This document shows positions 63,776 to 64,000 of a stretch of 64,000 bases of DNA, piece after piece. The stretch covers positions 23,341,107 to 23,405,106 of the forward strand of contig JAGTTD010000021.1 in assembly GCA_018398585.1 (NCBI GenBank). Reading direction: 5' to 3'. Source of the stretch: Simmondsia chinensis. Its lineage: Eukaryota; Streptophyta; Magnoliopsida; Caryophyllales; Simmondsiaceae. Numbering within the stretch: position 1 is the first letter of the stretch; the number at the start of each line of letters is the position of its first letter. The notes under the pieces were generated by a model. That model worked only from the letters and a program-made list of their open reading frames with translations, ran no database searches and was not told where the DNA came from. The position numbers and the translations under genes were made by a program.

Positions 63776-64000
63776 TATACCTACGTATCGTAATACAAAA
63801 GGCCCAAAAATTGGGTCTAAAAGTGGACTTGCAGGTGTCCTAGAATAGGACAAGAGCTAGAGAATATATGCTCTCTTTTAATCCTTCTTAGGGCTGTAAA
63901 TCAAATAATTAATGGCCACTCCACCTTGCACTTTTTTATATAATTAATAACGAAGGATCCTTACTGAAGATACAATGTATTATAATGAATCAAAAAATTG

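Overview
The window is nuclear DNA of a eudicot plant: AT-rich, with intron-split genes, chloroplast- and mitochondria-targeted plant proteins, and dense plant retroposons. I cannot name the species. Six protein-coding genes are supported, each rebuilt exon by exon with GT..AG introns and matching phases: a gamma carbonic anhydrase (8870-12543, +), chloroplast ornithine carbamoyltransferase OTC (14119-18747, -), a DUF4408/DUF761 membrane protein (26493-27901, +), a SABATH carboxyl methyltransferase best called jasmonate methyltransferase JMT (31405-35444, -), a bifunctional nuclease BBD (42820-47512, -), and a bHLH110-type transcription factor (52287-58474, -).

Layout. 1-8.7 kb is gene-free: an LTR/PBS fragment, TRIM elements, a 5'-truncated LINE, two hAT-type MITEs and a tRNA-like SINE. 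8.8-18.8 kb holds the carbonic anhydrase and OTC, tail to tail. 19-26 kb is repeats. 26.5-35.5 kb holds the DUF761 gene and JMT. 37.4-42.6 kb is a decayed Copia retrotransposon with both LTRs and a 5-bp target duplication, lying about 260 bp past the BBD stop codon. 42.8-58.5 kb holds BBD and bHLH110, separated by a solo LTR and nested hAT elements. 58.5-64 kb is gene-free and repeat-rich, ending in a three-LTR TRIM.

The genes do not form an operon or cluster pathway. Their interest as a set is synteny: from memory of Arabidopsis locus numbers, the carbonic anhydrase, JMT and one BBD gene lie close together on one part of chromosome 1, and OTC with the second BBD gene lie together on its duplicated counterpart, so this window looks like the unfractionated ancestral order.

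The most unusual non-coding content is a family of about 240-bp retroposons whose first half is a 5S rRNA gene copy (internal pol III promoter included) and whose second half resembles the Au/TS tRNA-SINE body. Several copies have 12-20-bp target duplications and T-rich ends, which marks them as SINEs rather than Cassandra LTRs. They sit between genes and inside introns of OTC, JMT and bHLH110. All coordinates, splice sites and alignments were read by eye; no search or alignment program was run.
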